A stretch of DNA of 7,236 nt from assembly GCA_946625715.1 (NCBI GenBank), contig CAMOTK010000103.1, positions 1-7,236 of the forward strand. Reading direction: 5' to 3'. This document shows positions 6,253 through 7,236 of the stretch, piece after piece (the first letter of the stretch is position 1; every line of letters starts with the position of its first letter). Both the position numbers and the translations under genes were made by a program. This DNA comes from an uncultured Prevotella sp. (GTDB taxonomy: Bacteria; Bacteroidota; Bacteroidia; Bacteroidales; Bacteroidaceae). A model generated the notes under the pieces. It saw only the letters and a list, made by a program, of their open reading frames with translations. It was not told the origin of the DNA and did not search any database.

Positions 6253-7080
6253 TTAGATATTATAAACTTGTTCTTTAACATAGGCCGCCCACTGATTGGG
6301 CGTTTTCGAGTGGTCGAAAGTCTGCCAGGGAATGGGCTTGCCAATGCGGATGGTGAAGGTCTGCCCCTGATTTTTGTACATTTCATCGACGAGGTAGAGC
6401 ATGGCAATGTTCACTTTCTTCACCAGACGGTCGCTGATGTTCGACAGGCGGTAGAAGAAATCGCTGTTTTGACCGATGAAATGGATGGGAACAACGTCGC
6501 GCTGCGTCTCGACGCTCTTGACGATGAAGGTCTTTTTCCACTCCAAATCCTTGATTTCACCGTTGCGACGGCGCGAGCAGAGGCCGGCGGGGAACATGAG
6601 CATGTGGTGGGGCGCCTTGAAGCCGGCGTCGACCATGGCGGGGAACGAGCGTGCCTGATGGCCCGTCTTGTTGACGGGGATGCAGAGCGGTGCCAGACCC
6701 GGCAGGTTCATGAGCAGGTCGTTGACCAGATAGCGGAAGTTGTCGTTGTAGTGTTCGCCCAGCACGACGCCTACGGAAACGCCATCGATGCCACCGAGCG
6801 GATGGTTGGAAACGAAGGTATAGAACTTGCCGTCGTTGGGGTCGGGCAGATTTTCCTGTCCTTCGACCTTGATGGTCACGTTGAGATAGTCGATGGCGCC
6901 CTTGAGCCACGGTGAGCCAACAAGGTCGCGAGCATCCCAGATATACTTATTGAGCCAATCCTGATGGATGATGCGCTTCAGATAACTGACCAAGAAACCG
7001 GGGACGTAACGCGCCTTATCCCCCATCTTGCTTTTGAGCACGTCTTCTAAGACGATAGTCTGTTCTGAAATATTAATCAT
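6253..7080 (-). CDS. glsA: PlsC-type O-acyltransferase, probable glycine-lipid second-step enzyme (GlsA)
   Basis: Predicted 275-aa lysophospholipid-acyltransferase-like protein. By analogy with Bacteroides GlsA it esterifies the 3-hydroxyl of N-acyl-glycine with a second fatty acid to give the diacyl glycine lipid. Motif I is NHPLGGIDG (92-100), with H93 and D99 as the likely catalytic pair. The spacing is HX5D rather than the classic HX4D. FPAGLCSRRR (163-172) stands for motif III (usually FPEG), and VVPIHFIG (196-203) resembles motif IV. The C-terminal part contains IRIGKPIPW (245-252). No strong transmembrane helix is seen, so membrane contact is probably peripheral. It is first in its operon, with a leader of about 25 nt below a -7 box at 7106-7113, and followed 8 bp later by glsB. 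The protein could instead be a glycerolipid acyltransferase, but the adjacent OlsB-type gene argues for the amino-lipid role. Confidence 0.85.
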   Translation of the reverse strand: MINISEQTIVLEDVLKSKMGDKARYVPGFLVSYLKRIIHQDWLNKYIWDARDLVGSPWLKGAIDYLNVTIKVEGQENLPDPNDGKFYTFVSNHPLGGIDGVSVGVVLGEHYNDNFRYLVNDLLMNLPGLAPLCIPVNKTGHQARSFPAMVDAGFKAPHHMLMFPAGLCSRRRNGEIKDLEWKKTFIVKSVETQRDVVPIHFIGQNSDFFYRLSNISDRLVKKVNIAMLYLVDEMYKNQGQTFTIRIGKPIPWQTFDHSKTPNQWAAYVKEQVYNI

Positions 7081-7105
7081 CGTTTGTCTTTTCTATTTCA
7101 AGTTG

Positions 7106-7113
7106 CAAAAATA
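7106..7113 (-). promoter_or_regulatory. Candidate -7 box for the glsA-glsB operon
   Basis: Read on the minus strand the site is TATTTTTG, a match to TAnnTTTG, 25 nt upstream of the ATG at 7080. No clear TTTG lies 19-21 nt further upstream, so the -33 element is weak or absent; the region is AT-rich. No other full match is seen in 7081-7236. Confidence 0.6.
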
Positions 7114-7236
7114 CGAAAAACTTTTGTATTTCCTACACTTTTAGAAAAAAAATTGCTGCGAGGCCCACGATTTGCACCGACACGTCTGTCGAAGTGGGGC
7201 AAAATGTCAAGAAAAACTGCTAAAATTTAACACTTC
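7114..7236. other. Non-coding region upstream of the glsA operon, with small hairpin
   Basis: I find no gene start here. On the minus strand all three frames meet stop codons within the first 30 nt from the window edge, so at most the last few codons of an upstream gene could be included. It contains a short hairpin, CGACA-CGTC-TGTCG (7178-7191), a T8 run on the minus strand (7144-7151), and GAAGTG/CACTTC arms at 7191-7196 and 7231-7236. Whether any of these is regulatory or the end of an upstream transcript cannot be decided. Confidence 0.4.

Noticed and set aside
5312..6256. 314-codon open frame opposite glsB
   Set aside because: It mirrors the glsB codons; glsB has clear GNAT/OlsB motifs and tight operon spacing.
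6268..6915. 215-codon open frame opposite glsA
   Set aside because: It mirrors the PlsC-like gene, which carries conserved motifs; no start context or domain supports the antisense frame.

Overview
The window looks like a chromosomal segment from a member of the Bacteroidales, most likely Prevotella or a close relative. Three things support this. The promoters have the Bacteroidetes form, with a -7 box TAnnTTTG about 19-20 nt downstream of a TTTG-like -33 element, and there is no clear Shine-Dalgarno sequence. The secreted proteins end in C-terminal tails of the Prevotella/Bacteroides type (for example FDLQGRRV...DGTVRTVKV). The acyltransferase pair resembles the Bacteroidetes glycine-lipid genes. 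Coding sequence is fairly GC-rich with AT-rich intergenic regions. There are no tRNA or rRNA genes, CRISPR arrays, insertion sequences or phage genes.

Layout from left to right: (1) A perfect stem-loop at 1-43 serves as terminator for the first gene. (2) 62-1540, minus strand, encodes a secreted protein of unknown function with an internal domain duplication. (3) A compact divergent promoter region lies at 1541-1705, with one good promoter on each strand. (4) 1706-3703, plus strand, encodes a short TamB/AsmA-like envelope protein with one N-terminal membrane anchor and a Lys/Glu-rich tail partly encoded by a 9-bp tandem repeat. (5) A G/C-run hairpin repeat at 3705-3730 separates two convergent genes. 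(6) 3735-5198, minus, encodes a secreted M6-type metallopeptidase with an intact HEXXHXXGXXD motif. (7) 5252-6244 and 6253-7080, both minus and 8 bp apart, encode a GNAT/OlsB-type N-acyltransferase and a PlsC-type O-acyltransferase. These match the GlsB/GlsA pair that makes glycine lipids in Bacteroides. (8) 7081-7236 is the non-coding leader of this operon, with a probable promoter.

The minus-strand genes from 7080 down to 3735 may form one transcript (glsA, glsB, peptidase), because no recognisable promoter or terminator lies in the 53-nt gap before the peptidase. The common theme is the cell envelope: membrane lipid synthesis, a TamB-like lipid-transport or outer-membrane assembly factor, and two exported proteins. 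I see no clearly new defence or mobile system. The most notable points are the short TamB-like protein with its repeat tail, the HX5D motif in the O-acyltransferase, the duplicated secreted protein, and the possible coupling of a secreted protease to glycine-lipid genes.
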